Below, piece after piece: positions 41,252-50,725 of a stretch of DNA of 64,000 nt. Below the pieces are notes generated by a model that was given only the letters and a program-made list of their open reading frames with translations, searched no databases and was not told where the DNA came from. The DNA comes from Chitinophaga caseinilytica. Lineage in GTDB: Bacteria > Bacteroidota > Bacteroidia > Chitinophagales > Chitinophagaceae. The translations under genes and the position numbers were made by a program. The stretch spans positions 2,773,001-2,837,000 of the forward strand of contig NZ_CP150096.1 in assembly GCF_038396765.1 (NCBI RefSeq), written 5' to 3'. Every line of letters begins with the position of its first letter. Within the stretch, counting starts at the first letter, position 1.

Positions 41252-41406
41252 GCCCGCATTTTTTGCTTTGGTTGCATTGTCGTTGGCAGGGTTGTGTCGT
41301 TCCAAATGGATTTGTTGTCCATTGCTGCTTCGAAGGGATGCTGATTGCTGAATAACGCTTTGTCCTATTATCGGAGAATGATGATTGACAGATACTGTAA
41401 ATAAAT

Positions 41407-41441
41407 ACGGACGCTGTGGATATGATTCCCACAGCGTCCGT
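41407..41441 (-). terminator. Terminator of the thioredoxin-fold gene
   Basis: A perfect 13-bp stem (41407-41419 with 41429-41441) lies 26 bp past the stop codon at 41467. T-rich sequence follows on the minus strand, and TTTTATT on the plus strand, so it can work in both directions. The 155 bp between the ssrA terminator and this hairpin show nothing else. Confidence 0.8.
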
Positions 41442-41466
41442 TTTATTAACCAGGAATTTGCCTTTG

Positions 41467-42708
41467 CTATTCCAAAATGAACGAAAAATCTTTCAAGCTT
41501 CCCCCTTTTACCATTTCTTCCCGCACTGCGCGGAACATGCGTTCCGGAAAGGCTTCCGCTCTTGAAATGGCGACGTCCATCTGCTGGAGGGCTTCCTCTT
41601 TTCGATGGAGTTCATAGAGCAACATGGCGCGGGCGTATGGGTACATATTGCTGGATGTATCCTGACGCGTAGGTTCGAGCCAGGCCAGCACCTGTTCGAG
41701 CCTCGATGCATCCGTATACATGGAAGTCGCGGCGAAACTGATGCCGGAAAGGTCTTCGAAGGAGATTTCCTTTTCGTACCTGGACAAATAGGATTTTGCA
41801 GCAGCGAAGAGGGACGTGGAATCGAAGCTGTCTCTCGCTTCTATCAGTTTCGCGTATTGAATGATCTGGTCTGCTTTTTCAGGATATTTTTCTTTCAGCG
41901 ACGGACCTTTATCCTTGGAGAACCGGACGGTATTCAGGATAATACCGAACGCAAGCTGTTGCGCGACGCCCTGTCCCAATACGGCATTGACTTTTGAAGG
42001 TTCTTCCATCAAGAGTTTGAACCCGGGATCTGTGGTTTTATGGGTGAATTCCTGCAATAAAGCGAGGTACTCCGGAGAAAAGGTATCCTTTACGGTGCGC
42101 AGGTAAATGTCTGCAGCCGTGTCTGCCGCGGGATCCCCGACGGATTTGCCGGAAAGCGCGAACGCCCGGAGTTGTTCGGGGGACCGCTCGCCGGAGGTAA
42201 ATCTGGTTTTCAGGGCGTAATAGCCGGAATCGCGTGTTCGGCCCTGGCGGGCGGATTGGAGGAAGTCGTCGCTGCCGAATGCACCCACAATCCTGTTGAC
42301 CGGTGTGCCGTTCGCTTCGAGGTACACCATGGTGGGATAACTTTTGACTTTATAGCGGGTCGCGAGCATGCGTGCCGATTCCCGCCAGCGGCGTACGAAT
42401 GCATTGTCGGCCGCGGTGCTGTCTACCTGGATTTTAACACTGATATAGTGCTCATTCATGTAAGCGCCCACTTTTTCCATTGTAAAAATGTACCGCGTCA
42501 TATGTTTGCAGGGGCCGCACCAGGTGGTATAAAAATCGATGAAAATACCTTTGTGCTCACGTTTGGCGAGCGCCTGCACTTCTTCATAAGTAAGTTCGTT
42601 CCGGAAATTGATCCCCTGCGCATGCGTGCTAACGGCGGCCAGCAGCGCGATCGCCATTTGCAGGGCAACCCATTTCAATCTCAGCGGTCTGTTGAATAAT
42701 CGTTTCAA
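41467..42708 (-). CDS. Periplasmic thioredoxin-fold protein with C-terminal helical domain
   Basis: 413 residues from a TTG at 42708, chosen because it gives a full signal peptide (LKRLFNRPLRLKWVALQ then MAIALLAAVSTHAQ); the ATG at 42657 would leave a 14-residue signal without basic residues, and an ATG at 42864 overlaps the divergent protease gene. FYTTWCGPCKHMTRYIF carries the CXXC. VKSYPTMVYLEANG is the cis-Pro region. The last 250 residues are helical with no known domain. It could be an oxidoreductase serving the TlpA-rich system across the divergent promoter region (inference). Confidence 0.8.
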   Translation of the reverse strand: MKRLFNRPLRLKWVALQMAIALLAAVSTHAQGINFRNELTYEEVQALAKREHKGIFIDFYTTWCGPCKHMTRYIFTMEKVGAYMNEHYISVKIQVDSTAADNAFVRRWRESARMLATRYKVKSYPTMVYLEANGTPVNRIVGAFGSDDFLQSARQGRTRDSGYYALKTRFTSGERSPEQLRAFALSGKSVGDPAADTAADIYLRTVKDTFSPEYLALLQEFTHKTTDPGFKLLMEEPSKVNAVLGQGVAQQLAFGIILNTVRFSKDKGPSLKEKYPEKADQIIQYAKLIEARDSFDSTSLFAAAKSYLSRYEKEISFEDLSGISFAATSMYTDASRLEQVLAWLEPTRQDTSSNMYPYARAMLLYELHRKEEALQQMDVAISRAEAFPERMFRAVREEMVKGGSLKDFSFILE

Positions 42709-42825
42709 TTGTATCGATATTTTGATGTTACGTTCGGTTGACAGACACAACTTTACGCAGACTATCCGAAAGAAAAAACAGAATTTCCATTCACCCGAAA
42801 CCGACTTCCGGTTGCCTGTTAGGAT

Positions 42826-44898
42826 ATGCGACAACTCTTCTTCCGCCAATTGAAGGCATTTCATTATACGGTGCCTGTTCTCGCCGCCGGGTTACTTTGC
42901 TCGTCGTTCACGACGGTCAATGACAAGGAAACCCATCGGGTCAACACGCTCCGCCAGGTGATGAAACGCATCACGACCGAGCATTTCCAACCGAAAGCGC
43001 TGGACGATAATTTTTCCAGTTCCATCTGGACGAAGTATCTCCAGAACCAGGATCCCAATAAGTTACTGTTCCGCCAGCAGGATATAGCACTGTTGCGGAG
43101 TTGGGAAAAGCAGATCGACGATGAGCTGAAAGCGCCGTCGCTGGGCTTTTTCCGCCAGGCAGACAGTCTGTTGGTCATACGCATAAAGGAAATAATGCCA
43201 CTGTATCGGGGAATACTGGCCAAACCGATGGATTTTTCGCGGAAAGACAGTATAGCGGCTACCATCGAGCATTGGCCGGGAGGGGAGAAGGCGTGTAAGC
43301 TGGCCTGGGAGCGTTATCTGAAGCTACAGATTTTACAGAAGATGAGGGAAGTCCAGGCGGAAAAGCCCGCGTTAAGCATGGCTGCCGCCGAAAAGGAAGC
43401 ACGGGCGAAAGTGTTGTTCCGGCAGGATGTTTTTTACAACAATTATGTCGGGGAATCGGGGACAGACCTGCGGTTTTCGTCTTTTATGAATACGGTGGTG
43501 ATGGAAATTGATCCGCACACGAATTTTTACGCGCCGGCAGACGAAAGGGAGCGCGACGCGCGCATGTCTCACCGGTACTTCGGGATCGGTCTGGAGCTTT
43601 CGGCCGACGAAGGGGAGATCCGGGTGAAGCGGGTGCTTCCGGGTGGATCGGCGGAGCGCAGCGGGTTGCTGCAGGCGAACGATCATATTCTGAGCCTGGC
43701 CGATGCAGGCGGGAAGATGAAGCCGTTGGCGGGGTTATCGGTGCCGCAGGTGTCGCAGATGGTGCGTGGGGATTCGGGGTCGGTGCTGCGCATGCTTGTG
43801 AGCCGCGCGGGCAGGGAGTCGGAGATCAGTCTTACAAGGGGCGTGATCCTGGATAATTCCAACGCGGCGAAGAGTGCCGTCATAGAAAGGAATGGGAAGC
43901 ATTACGGATATATCAAACTGCCGGATTTTTATAGGGACCTGAGCCGGCCGGACGGCGCGCAATGCGCGGTGGACGTGGCAAAGGCGGTGCTGGCCCTGAA
44001 AAAGGAAAACGTTGCCGGCATCATTATCGATTTGCGCGGTAATGGTGGCGGATCGCTGGAAGAAGTGCAGAAGATGGCCGGGATATTTTTGCCCGCGGGC
44101 CCGGTGTCGCAGGGGCGGTTTAAGGACAAGGTCACCCGGTTCGATATGATGCAGTGGAAGGACGTGTCGTACGACGGGCCTTTGACGGTGATGGTGGACG
44201 AAAGCAGTGCGTCGGCTTCCGAAATGTTTGCCGGGGCGATGCAGGATTATGGTCGTGCCGTAGTAGTGGGCAGTCCTTCTTCATATGGAAAAGGAACGAT
44301 GCAGGAAACCCGGGCGATGGGGAAGATGGGCAACAAGCAGCTGGGAACGCCCAACATCAGTTATGGCTCGATGGCCATTACGTTGGGACGGTTTTACCGG
44401 ATAACGGGTGCGTCTACGCAGTTGCAAGGGATAACGCCCGACGTGGTGTTCCCTGGAAAGGGAGAGTGGAACGGGTTCCGGGAGCGGAATTACCCGACGG
44501 CTTGGGAGCCGGATACGATGGCTGCGGCTTATTTTGAGCGATGGGAGCGTGCCGGAACGCTGACGGCGCCTATTGCGGCGGCGAAGGCCCGGGTGGCGCA
44601 GGATACGGGGTTTGCCGCGATCCGGGAGGCCCTGGGATGGCTCAAGGCGCATGAAAAGGATGTTCGGCCGCTATCTTTTAAGGAATTTCAACGTGCGGCG
44701 GCTGAGAAAGCGGTCTTCGAGCAGCGGCTGGAAGTTGCGGCCCGCATGACAGGGGGCGGTGTGATGGGGGCCCGGGTTCTGGTGTCCGCAGCGGCGGGGT
44801 CTCCGGAGGCGGACCGCCAGGAGGAATGGCTCAAAACGCTGCGTACCGATCGGTATATCGCCCATACGGCTGACCTTGTGGGGGATATGGCGCCTTGA
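42826..44898 (+). CDS. prc: Tail-specific (C-terminal processing) protease, S41 family
   Basis: 690 residues. A signal-like helix (VPVLAAGLLCSSF) is followed by the Tsp N-terminal helical domain (TTEHFQPKALDDNFSSSIWTKYLQNQDP). A PDZ domain spans about 235-330 and the S41 core shows VAGIIIDLRGNGGGSLEE. The catalytic Ser is in VDESSASASEMFAGAM (about 462-466) and the Lys in SPSSYGKGTMQE (about 490). It degrades periplasmic proteins with hydrophobic C-termini. It is only 74 bp upstream of the sigma-factor gene and on the same strand, so it may influence or join that system. Confidence 0.92.
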   Translation: MRQLFFRQLKAFHYTVPVLAAGLLCSSFTTVNDKETHRVNTLRQVMKRITTEHFQPKALDDNFSSSIWTKYLQNQDPNKLLFRQQDIALLRSWEKQIDDELKAPSLGFFRQADSLLVIRIKEIMPLYRGILAKPMDFSRKDSIAATIEHWPGGEKACKLAWERYLKLQILQKMREVQAEKPALSMAAAEKEARAKVLFRQDVFYNNYVGESGTDLRFSSFMNTVVMEIDPHTNFYAPADERERDARMSHRYFGIGLELSADEGEIRVKRVLPGGSAERSGLLQANDHILSLADAGGKMKPLAGLSVPQVSQMVRGDSGSVLRMLVSRAGRESEISLTRGVILDNSNAAKSAVIERNGKHYGYIKLPDFYRDLSRPDGAQCAVDVAKAVLALKKENVAGIIIDLRGNGGGSLEEVQKMAGIFLPAGPVSQGRFKDKVTRFDMMQWKDVSYDGPLTVMVDESSASASEMFAGAMQDYGRAVVVGSPSSYGKGTMQETRAMGKMGNKQLGTPNISYGSMAITLGRFYRITGASTQLQGITPDVVFPGKGEWNGFRERNYPTAWEPDTMAAAYFERWERAGTLTAPIAAAKARVAQDTGFAAIREALGWLKAHEKDVRPLSFKEFQRAAAEKAVFEQRLEVAARMTGGGVMGARVLVSAAAGSPEADRQEEWLKTLRTDRYIAHTADLVGDMAP

Positions 44899-44972
44899 TC
44901 AAATGCAAAATCTGCGAAATCAAATAATTAACTATTTTGTGAGGGTAATAATGATGTGTGCTATAAAGGGGT

Positions 44973-45518
44973 ATGAGTCAACCAATTTCACGAGATCAGA
45001 TTTCGTTCGAGGATCTTTTCCGTCAACATTATTCGGCGCTTTGCCGGATCGCATTTTATGTGGTGGAAGATGAGGAGGCGGCCAAAGACATCGTTCAGGA
45101 TTTTTTCCTGTATTGCTGGAATAAGAAGGACGAGCTGGTCATCAACGTCGGATTTCCGGGATATGCTGCGCGGTCGGTAAAAAATGCATCGTTGAATTAT
45201 ATCAAACGGGCAGGCCGGATCAGTTTTGAAATGACTGATGAATTAGTGGAAACCGTTGCAGACCCGACCGATGAATCATCCGAAAACGAAGAAATAAGGA
45301 ATGCCGCCCTATGGGCGGCCATTTCGCGTTTACCCCAACAGCGCCGCACTGTGTTTCTTCTCAGCAACCGTGATGGATTAAAGTACGCGGATATTGCGGC
45401 CCAGCTGGATATTTCCATCAATACCGTCAAGACCCACATTAAGCTGGCGTACCAGTATTTACGGAAGGAGTGCGGCTGGTTGGTCCGCGTTATCAGTATC
45501 CTGTTTTTTCTTAAATAA
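44973..45518 (+). CDS. RNA polymerase sigma factor, ECF (FecI-like, Bacteroidota type)
   Basis: 181 residues, full length for ECF sigma factors. Region 2 is FEDLFRQHYSALCRIAFYVVEDEEAAKDIVQDFFLYCW (about 10-50, in the usual pattern), and region 4 is the helix-turn-helix YADIAAQLDISINTVKTHIKLAYQYLR. It is followed 59 bp later by its FecR anti-sigma partner and a SusC with an STN domain, the typical FecI-FecR-FecA signalling layout. Confidence 0.95.
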   Translation: MSQPISRDQISFEDLFRQHYSALCRIAFYVVEDEEAAKDIVQDFFLYCWNKKDELVINVGFPGYAARSVKNASLNYIKRAGRISFEMTDELVETVADPTDESSENEEIRNAALWAAISRLPQQRRTVFLLSNRDGLKYADIAAQLDISINTVKTHIKLAYQYLRKECGWLVRVISILFFLK

Positions 45519-45577
45519 AAATATTCCCCGGCATTCACCCTTTTTCAAACTTGTGTTGCCATTTATATAGTCAAAGA

Positions 45578-47044
45578 ATGGAAAATCCGGATCACGATAT
45601 TGAATGGGATCGGTTGCTCCCGAAACTGGAGGACCTCGAACAAAATGCTTCCGCTGGCAACAGCGATGAGGACGAACACTTGCGTCTTGCACATGAAATT
45701 CGCCGCCGTACAAAGGCCGGTGGCCCGGGAATTCAATTCCCGGCTGAAGCGCAATCCGCGGCCGATGCGAAACTCGCGGGTGATGCACAACTCGCAGCAG
45801 ATGCAAAACTCGCGGCAGATGCAAAACTCGCGGCAGATGCACAATTCGCAGCAGATGCACAACTCGCAGCAGATGCACAACTCGCAGCAGATGCACAATT
45901 CGCAGCAGATGCACAACTCGCGGCGGATGCAAAACTCGAGGCTGATGCAAAACTCGAGGCCGATGCACAACTTACGGCTGATGCAAAACTCGCGGCTGAT
46001 GCACAATTCCCAGCTGATGAAGGTTGGGCGCGGTTTCAGCGAGCAGTTGAAATGGAAGGCATGAAATCTGGAAGTGATGCTGCGGATGGGCAACGTACGG
46101 CTGATACGGAAGCAGGAAAACAGGGAAGCGGAAAATTACGCCGGCTTTGGTGGGCTGCCGCTGCGGCAGCGGCAGTGATCGCGGTTGTAGTAGGCGTTCG
46201 TACCCTAAGGAACGATGCGGGCCGCACCGGTGGGGACTCGCCGGAAGCGATAGCGCACGTGTCCTTGCAGATTACGATCAAATCTTCCAACGGAAAGACC
46301 GTTGTGCTGGGAGACAGTGCCATCCAATTGCAGTTGAATAACGGTGCCACCATCAATTCCGCAGGGGACGATATCGTATACGCAGATGCCGGATCGGGTA
46401 CAGAAACGGTAGATACTTTGCTGATCCCGCGGGGCAAACATGCCCGCATCCTGCTGGCAGATGGTTCGGCCGTTTGGATGAATGCGGCGTCGAAACTCAT
46501 CTATCCTTCAGCGTTTTCCGGCAACAGTCGCCGAGTGCAGGTAGAAGGAGAAGCGTATTTCGAAGTTGCGCCCGATGCGCGGAAGCCGTTTATCGTGCAG
46601 GCGGGAGGTATGGATGTGGAGGTGCTTGGTACGGCATTCAATGTCAATACCTATACAGGCATTGCATATACCACGCTTGCCAGTGGAAAAGTAAAAACCA
46701 GCGCAGCCGGCAAATCGATGGTACTGTCCCCCGGGGAACAGGTGGCTTTCGATCCCGCATCCGGCAGCATGGACCGTACTCAGGCGGATGTTCGCGGAGT
46801 TACGGCCTGGAAAGACGGCCAGCTTTATTTCGACGACGCCAGCCTGGAACAAATTGCAGGAACATTAGACAGGGAATACGACTATACATTCCGATTTGAA
46901 GACGAATCCCTGCGGCAGCGCAGCTTTACGCTGGACATGTCGCGCCCGGATGACTTGATAACGGTACTCGAACAACTCAAAAAAACAACTGGGGACATCC
47001 GGTTCCGGATACAAGGCCGGACGGTAATTTTTGATAAGGACTAG
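45578..47044 (+). CDS. FecR-family anti-sigma factor with a 15-unit tandem-repeat insertion
   Basis: 488 residues from ATG 45578 (nine more codons upstream are open). Order: a short acidic N-terminal region (MENPDHDIEWDRLLPKLEDLEQ), a repeat of 15 six-residue units of type QLAADA/KLAADA (DNA 45752-46021), a basic RLRRLWW-like stop-transfer and single membrane helix (WWAAAAAAAVIAVVVGV, about 187-204), and the periplasmic FecR domain (LADGSAVWMNAASKLIYPSAF, VEGEAYFEV, VEVLGTAFNVN) with a FecR C-terminal domain (TLDREYDYTFRFEDE). It should hold the sigma factor at the membrane and release it after the SusC STN signal. The repeat is absent from ordinary FecR proteins. Confidence 0.92.
   Translation: MENPDHDIEWDRLLPKLEDLEQNASAGNSDEDEHLRLAHEIRRRTKAGGPGIQFPAEAQSAADAKLAGDAQLAADAKLAADAKLAADAQFAADAQLAADAQLAADAQFAADAQLAADAKLEADAKLEADAQLTADAKLAADAQFPADEGWARFQRAVEMEGMKSGSDAADGQRTADTEAGKQGSGKLRRLWWAAAAAAAVIAVVVGVRTLRNDAGRTGGDSPEAIAHVSLQITIKSSNGKTVVLGDSAIQLQLNNGATINSAGDDIVYADAGSGTETVDTLLIPRGKHARILLADGSAVWMNAASKLIYPSAFSGNSRRVQVEGEAYFEVAPDARKPFIVQAGGMDVEVLGTAFNVNTYTGIAYTTLASGKVKTSAAGKSMVLSPGEQVAFDPASGSMDRTQADVRGVTAWKDGQLYFDDASLEQIAGTLDREYDYTFRFEDESLRQRSFTLDMSRPDDLITVLEQLKKTTGDIRFRIQGRTVIFDKD
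45752..46021 (+). repeat. Fifteen 18-bp tandem repeats in the FecR gene
   Basis: The 18-bp unit encodes (Q/K)(L/F)AADA. Two central units are identical at the DNA level; outer units carry variants such as GDA, EADA and TADA. Length is a multiple of three, so slippage changes only linker length, not frame. It lies on the cytoplasmic side of the membrane helix. Confidence 0.9.
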
Positions 47045-47123
47045 CAGGGACTATCGCTGCAGGCTTGAATACATAGATACGAATTCGCCGTAGACGAGGC
47101 GGCAAGTAAATCTTTTTATCAAC

Positions 47124-50100
47124 ATGAGATCAAAATCTGGATTGCTTATCGGAGGATGGGCCTGGCAGTGCTATGCCCGCACATTCCTCCTGGTGTTTTT
47201 GCTGGCGCTTTCCGGCAGTTTGGCCGCGCAAACCCGTTCCGTTATGGACATTCGGGTGAACTATAAAGCGGACAAAACATCCCTGGCCAAGGTGCTTAAA
47301 GACATTCGCGCGCTTACCAACGTGCGCTTTACCTACAACTCCGACCTTATCCGCAATCAACCACCGGTTAATGTGGATGCGAAAGGTCAGCGGCTCCAGG
47401 ATGTGCTGCAACACATCCTGGCAGGTACCAAACTGCAGTTTGCAGAAGATATGGGCGGGATCATCATTTATCCCGAAGTGGAAGCCAATCAAAAAAAGGC
47501 AGGAAAAGCTTCCTGTTGAGCGGGCAGGTCGTTTCCGAAAACGGGCCCAACCTGGAAGGGATTTCCATCCGGGCCATGGAATCGAACATCGGAACGGTAA
47601 CGGGCGACGACGGGATATTTTCCCTCATGGTGTACGAAAACGAGCTGCTCCGATTTTCCGGCGTAGGCATCCGTGCCGTTACCATGCGCGCTAATCCGGC
47701 AACAGAAGGCCTCCTGAAAGTGACGTTGAAGCCCTCGCCCGAGGAAATCAAGGAAGTGGTGGTAAACGGCTATCAACGCATCGAAGCGCGGATGGCCACT
47801 GCATCTACGTTCAAACTCAATGCGGCAGACATCCTCCAGCCCGGAGAGCCCTCGATCGACAGAATGCTCCAGGGAAAGGTACCTGGCCTGATGATCCTCA
47901 ATACTTCCGGCGGCGTAAATGCGGCACCGAAGATCCGTATGCGCGGAACCTCCACCTTCATCGGGAACGCTTCGCCCATCTGGGTGATCGACGGGATGAT
48001 CCGCCCAGAGCCAGTTCCCCTCGCCACCGGGGAACTGAACAACATCATCGGCGGCGATTTTAACCTGCTCGGTAACGCCGTTCGCGGACTGAACCCTTAC
48101 GACATCGAAAGCATCACCTTTCTCCGCGACGCGGCGGCTACCGCCATTTACGGCACCCAGGCCGCCAATGGTGTGATCGTGATCCAGACCAAAAGAGGTA
48201 AGGCGGGGCCCTTGCAGATCAGCTATAACACCGATATGTCTTTCTCCGCCCGGCCTTCCTATCGCAGGATGAATCTTATGAACTCCGAAGAAAGAATGAA
48301 TTTTTCCAAAGAGATCATCGACGACGGCCTGGTGAAGGAACGCTTTACCGCAGGTTTCGAACCGGAATCTTCTTATGAAAAATTACTGGCGAGGCTGTAC
48401 GCGCGCGAATTGACGGAAGATCAGTTCAAGGCTGCCGTACAGGCCAGCAGTTCCCGGAATACCGACTGGTTCAGGGAGCTTTTTCGCAACGCGTTCAGCA
48501 TGAATCATTCGCTGAGCGTGGGCGGAGGTAACGAAAATACCACCTGGTACGCCTCGTTGGGTTACGGGCGTAACAACGGCGCAGGGAAGAAAGACGGGAA
48601 CGAAAGATACAATGCCGACATCCGGCTGAACGCGAAACTGAGCAAACGATTGAAGCTGGACCTCCACCTGATGGCGGGTTACAGCCAAATGGAAGGATAT
48701 TATACCGCAGTGAACCCCATGACCTACGCGATCCAGGCCAGCCGGTTTATGGATCCGCATGAAAGATATGCGTGGTCGCTTCCCGATGTGCCCAGCGGTA
48801 ACTATATCCCGAAACCGATCAACTACAACATCCATGACGAAATTGCCAATACGCTCAATACCAATGCTTCCCGCAATGCGTCGGCCAATCTGCAGTTATC
48901 TTATAACATCGGAGGCGGTTTGCGTTTCGAACATATGTCCAGCGCTATTTCCGACGCCACAGACGCGTTTCGTGCGGCGTTCGAGGCCAGCAGCCATTCG
49001 GGGAAAATCAGGGGCTGGAACCTGGGCGAAGTCGTTCCTGTTGAAGTCATGAACCGGTCGGAGTTAAATCGCGGCGGGATCGCGAATTTCAGTAACATGA
49101 ACAGCCTCACTATCAATACCCGGAACTCGCTCCAGTTTTCAAAGTACCTTTTCAAGCAGCGCGACCAGTTCGACTTTACCGTGGGTACGGAAATCAGTTC
49201 GCGCCAACTGAAAGGGCATCTTTCCCAGGAGCCCGGATATTACCATGATCGCGGAAAAACGTTTTATGCCAACGATTTTTCCAGGAGAAGGCAGAGCCGG
49301 AACCAGCTGATGGACCAGCTCGACAACAGGCTCGGGGTATATGCCAATGCTGCGTATAACTACGACAACCGGTATACCGTTGGCGTTACGGTACGTTCCG
49401 ACGGTTCCAACCGTTTCGGGCAGTATTCCAACTCCAAATTCCTTCCCAACTTCGGCTCTTCTTTCCGCTGGAATGTTACCGGCGAAAAATGGATGAAAAC
49501 CACCCGGTTCTTCAACAACCTCGGTCTCCGCGCTTCGTACGGTACCCAGGGCAACGTGGTAACACAGGTTGGGCCCAGCCTCATCGCCAACTTCATTCCG
49601 GGAACGGAGGAAGAACGCAACCTGCTTGGCAGGCCCCCGTTGTTATCAAAACCCTTCCATACCCCAATCTGCGTTGGGAAAAGACCTATCAATGGAACCT
49701 CGGGCTCGATGTGGCGTTACTCCAGAACCGTGTGAACCTGGCGGTGGACCTCTACGGCAAGAAAAGCGTAGACCTGCTGTCGGCCCGCGCAGTGCCTGCC
49801 GAAAACGGGGTAGAGGAAACGTATGTGAACCTCGGGAATATGACCAACGGGGGACTTGAAATTACCCTGAACGTGGTGGCAGTGCAAAAGAAAGACATGA
49901 CCGTTTCGTTCACGTTCATGAACAGTATCAACCGGAATAAAGTCGGCGAGCAGGGATACCGCAACAATCATATGGATTACCTCAGCGGAAGTGCCATTAT
50001 GCCCGGCCGTCCGCTCAGTGGATTTTATTCCTTCTCATATAATGGTCTCGACGGAAAAACGGGTCTTCCCGTCTTCAACTTCATGAACCCCGGTAAAATA

Positions 50101-50706
50101 CTGAACGAGCCCTACGAATACATGGTGTACAGCGGGCAACTGGAGCCGTCTGTTTTCGGGAACGTAGCACCGAGCTTCCGATATAAGAATTTTTCGATGA
50201 ATATGGCCTTGTACTACAGCATAGGCGCTTCCAAAAGGTTGAACCAGATGTTCCGCCGGCTGGATGCCGGGTACGGGATCCCGTCACCCTCTTCCAACGC
50301 CAGCCGGGACCTGATCGATCGCTGGCGTAAACCCGGCGACGAGCAATTTACCGACGTGCCGGTGATCAGGGATATTTTCCCGGCGGGCTATCAGCAGCTC
50401 CCCATGGTGCGGGACTTTGCGGGTGCGGGAAGTATGGCGCAATACCAAATGTATGATCTGTCAGATCTGCGCGTGGTGAATGCCAACTTCCTGCGATGCA
50501 GATATATCATGATGGCTTACGCAGTTCCCGCAACCGTATTCCGTAATACACCTGTTAAAAACCTGCGGATGAGCCTGAACATTTCCAACCCCTTCACGAT
50601 CGCTTCCCGTCAACTGAATGGGCAAGACCCCGAAATCGATGGGGTAGGTACTACCGCCCTGCCGATTTCCCGCCAGTTTGCATGGAGCATACAGGCAAAT
50701 TTTTAA
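47124..50706 (+). CDS. SusC/RagA-type TonB-dependent receptor with STN domain, two -1 frame breaks
   Basis: About 1,194 residues if three open frames (47124-47519, then to 49735, then to 50706) are joined. Order: signal peptide (TFLLVFLLALSGSLAAQ), STN signalling domain (VNYKADKTSLAKVLKDI ... LQHILAGTKLQFAED), CarboxypepD-like domain (LSGQVVSENGPNLEGISI), plug (VPGLMILNTSGGVNAAPKI then IRMRGTSTF), and a beta barrel ending AWSIQANF. It would import a large substrate with SusD and signal to FecR. Breaks lie at 47491-47498 (A7) and at 49631-49639 (C5). Both are single-base -1 shifts, and the sequence either side is intact and in family, so assembly error or very recent mutation is likely; the first could be programmed. 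Confidence 0.9.
47492..47514 (+). other. A AAA AAG slippery heptamer and hairpin at the first SusC frame break
   Basis: Zero-frame codons CAA AAA AAG (47490-47498) contain the heptamer A AAA AAG at 47492-47498. Two nt later a perfect hairpin AGGAA-AAGC-TTCCT (47501-47514) follows. The zero frame ends at TGA 47517-47519. A -1 slip gives K-K-G-R-K-S-F-L-L-S-G-Q-V-V, exactly the expected linker between STN and CarboxypepD-like domains. Confidence 0.75.
49631..49639 (+). other. Second SusC frame break in a C5 run
   Basis: Frame 2 reads NLLGRPPL and then degenerates; frame 1 continues APVVIKTLPYPNLRWEKTY, which fits the family. One extra C in CCCCC (49634-49638) restores the frame as R-P-P-V-V-I-K. 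The site does not fit the X XXY YYZ rule, as the base before CCC CCG is G. Confidence 0.85.
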
Positions 50707-50725
50707 CGGACAAATCTGAAAGCTG

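Noticed and set aside
41016..41322. Minus-strand open frames with ELAGVEPAS-type and SRTRVQTYSRKAF-type sequence
   Set aside because: They are antisense to the 3' part of ssrA; the AGVEPA-like motif is the known artefact of translating the T-arm region of tRNA/tmRNA in reverse.
45459..46093. Other long frames over the FecR repeat on both strands
   Set aside because: The 18-bp repeat has no stop in several frames. Only the plus frame that joins the membrane helix and FecR domain is a real gene.
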